Shown here: positions 63,901 to 64,000 of the stretch, piece after piece
Position numbering within the stretch: the first letter of the stretch is position 1
How the letters are laid out: each line of letters starts with the position of its first letter
Program-made: the position numbers and the translations under genes
The notes under the pieces: generated by a model
Database searches by the model: none
Told to the model about the DNA's origin: nothing
Seen by the model: only the letters and a program-made list of their open reading frames with translations
Assembly: GCA_003508835.1 (NCBI GenBank)
Contig: PUFA01000003.1
Span: forward strand, 18,081,501 to 18,145,500
DNA length: 64,000 nt
Source of the DNA: Eonycteris spelaea
Taxonomy: Eukaryota; Chordata; Mammalia; Chiroptera; Pteropodidae
Reading direction: 5' to 3'

Positions 63901-64000
63901 ATTTTCTTGAACAAATGTCACAGTCATGAGTTAATGTACTTTTTCTAAAAAATTTCTAAATGGCAGCTCTTCTGTGACTTCATGTTTAAATCGTCCCTTT
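60984..64000 (-). other. HDHD2: HDHD2 intron
   Basis: Upstream of the last HDHD2 exon on the minus strand. Contains an L2 fragment and a GGGA-rich run about 62068-62104. No further HDHD2 exon was found up to the window edge. Confidence 0.6.
61590..62080 (+). mobile_element. L2 fragment including 3' end
   Basis: tctggccccagcacccttct, then a tttcaggtcagactcc block and a tgaaagttctgagagtaggg end match L2 order on the plus strand. Confidence 0.65.

Overview
The window is nuclear DNA of a placental mammal. It shows vertebrate-style split genes with GT-AG introns and a dense background of ancient L1, L2, MIR, MER5 and MaLR fragments. I saw no lineage-specific SINE (no Alu, B1, carnivore, ruminant or equid type), so I do not name a species. 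Gene content and order match the human 18q21.1 block KATNAL2 - (ELOA2/ELOA3 nested antisense) - HDHD2. All homology statements rest on recognising these proteins from memory; no search was run.

Layout. 1-16926 lies inside a 5' intron of KATNAL2 (+ strand); the first coding exon is expected to the left of the window. Nested there on the - strand (3862-6064) is an intronless Elongin-A-like retrocopy (ELOA2/TCEB3B position), split by several frameshifts but keeping a 449-codon open frame with the elongin BC-box region. From 16927 to 53695 I place fifteen KATNAL2 exons on the + strand, with the LisH region first and the katanin-type AAA+ ATPase and stop codon last. Every splice site is canonical. 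From about 59600 to 64000 lies the 3' end of HDHD2 on the - strand (last coding exon 60880-60983, 3'UTR to the left, intron to the right), convergent with KATNAL2.

Main result. KATNAL2 looks broken in this genome. The fifteen exons total 1564 bp where 1566 bp is expected from the human protein. Exon 26496-26593 and exon 34457-34574 (just after Walker A) have each lost one base. Read through normal splicing, the first deletion leads to a stop at 28838-28840, giving about 186 residues from the ATG at 16933: the LisH part with no ATPase. A further exon (25228-25345) carries a 1-base loss and a 1-base gain that cancel, so about 28 codons are read in a foreign frame without a stop. The nested Elongin-A copy is decayed too. 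The locus is a candidate unitary pseudogenisation of a germline/cilia microtubule-severing gene together with its nested testis-type retrogene, while all splice signals and most exon sequence survive. Assembly error is the main alternative.

The rest is intronic or intergenic repeat-rich DNA. The notable parts are a duplicated flank on both sides of the Elongin-A copy, a direct repeat on both sides of the frame-swapped exon, a self-complementary ATATCT/AGATAT microsatellite and a 110-bp CT tract.
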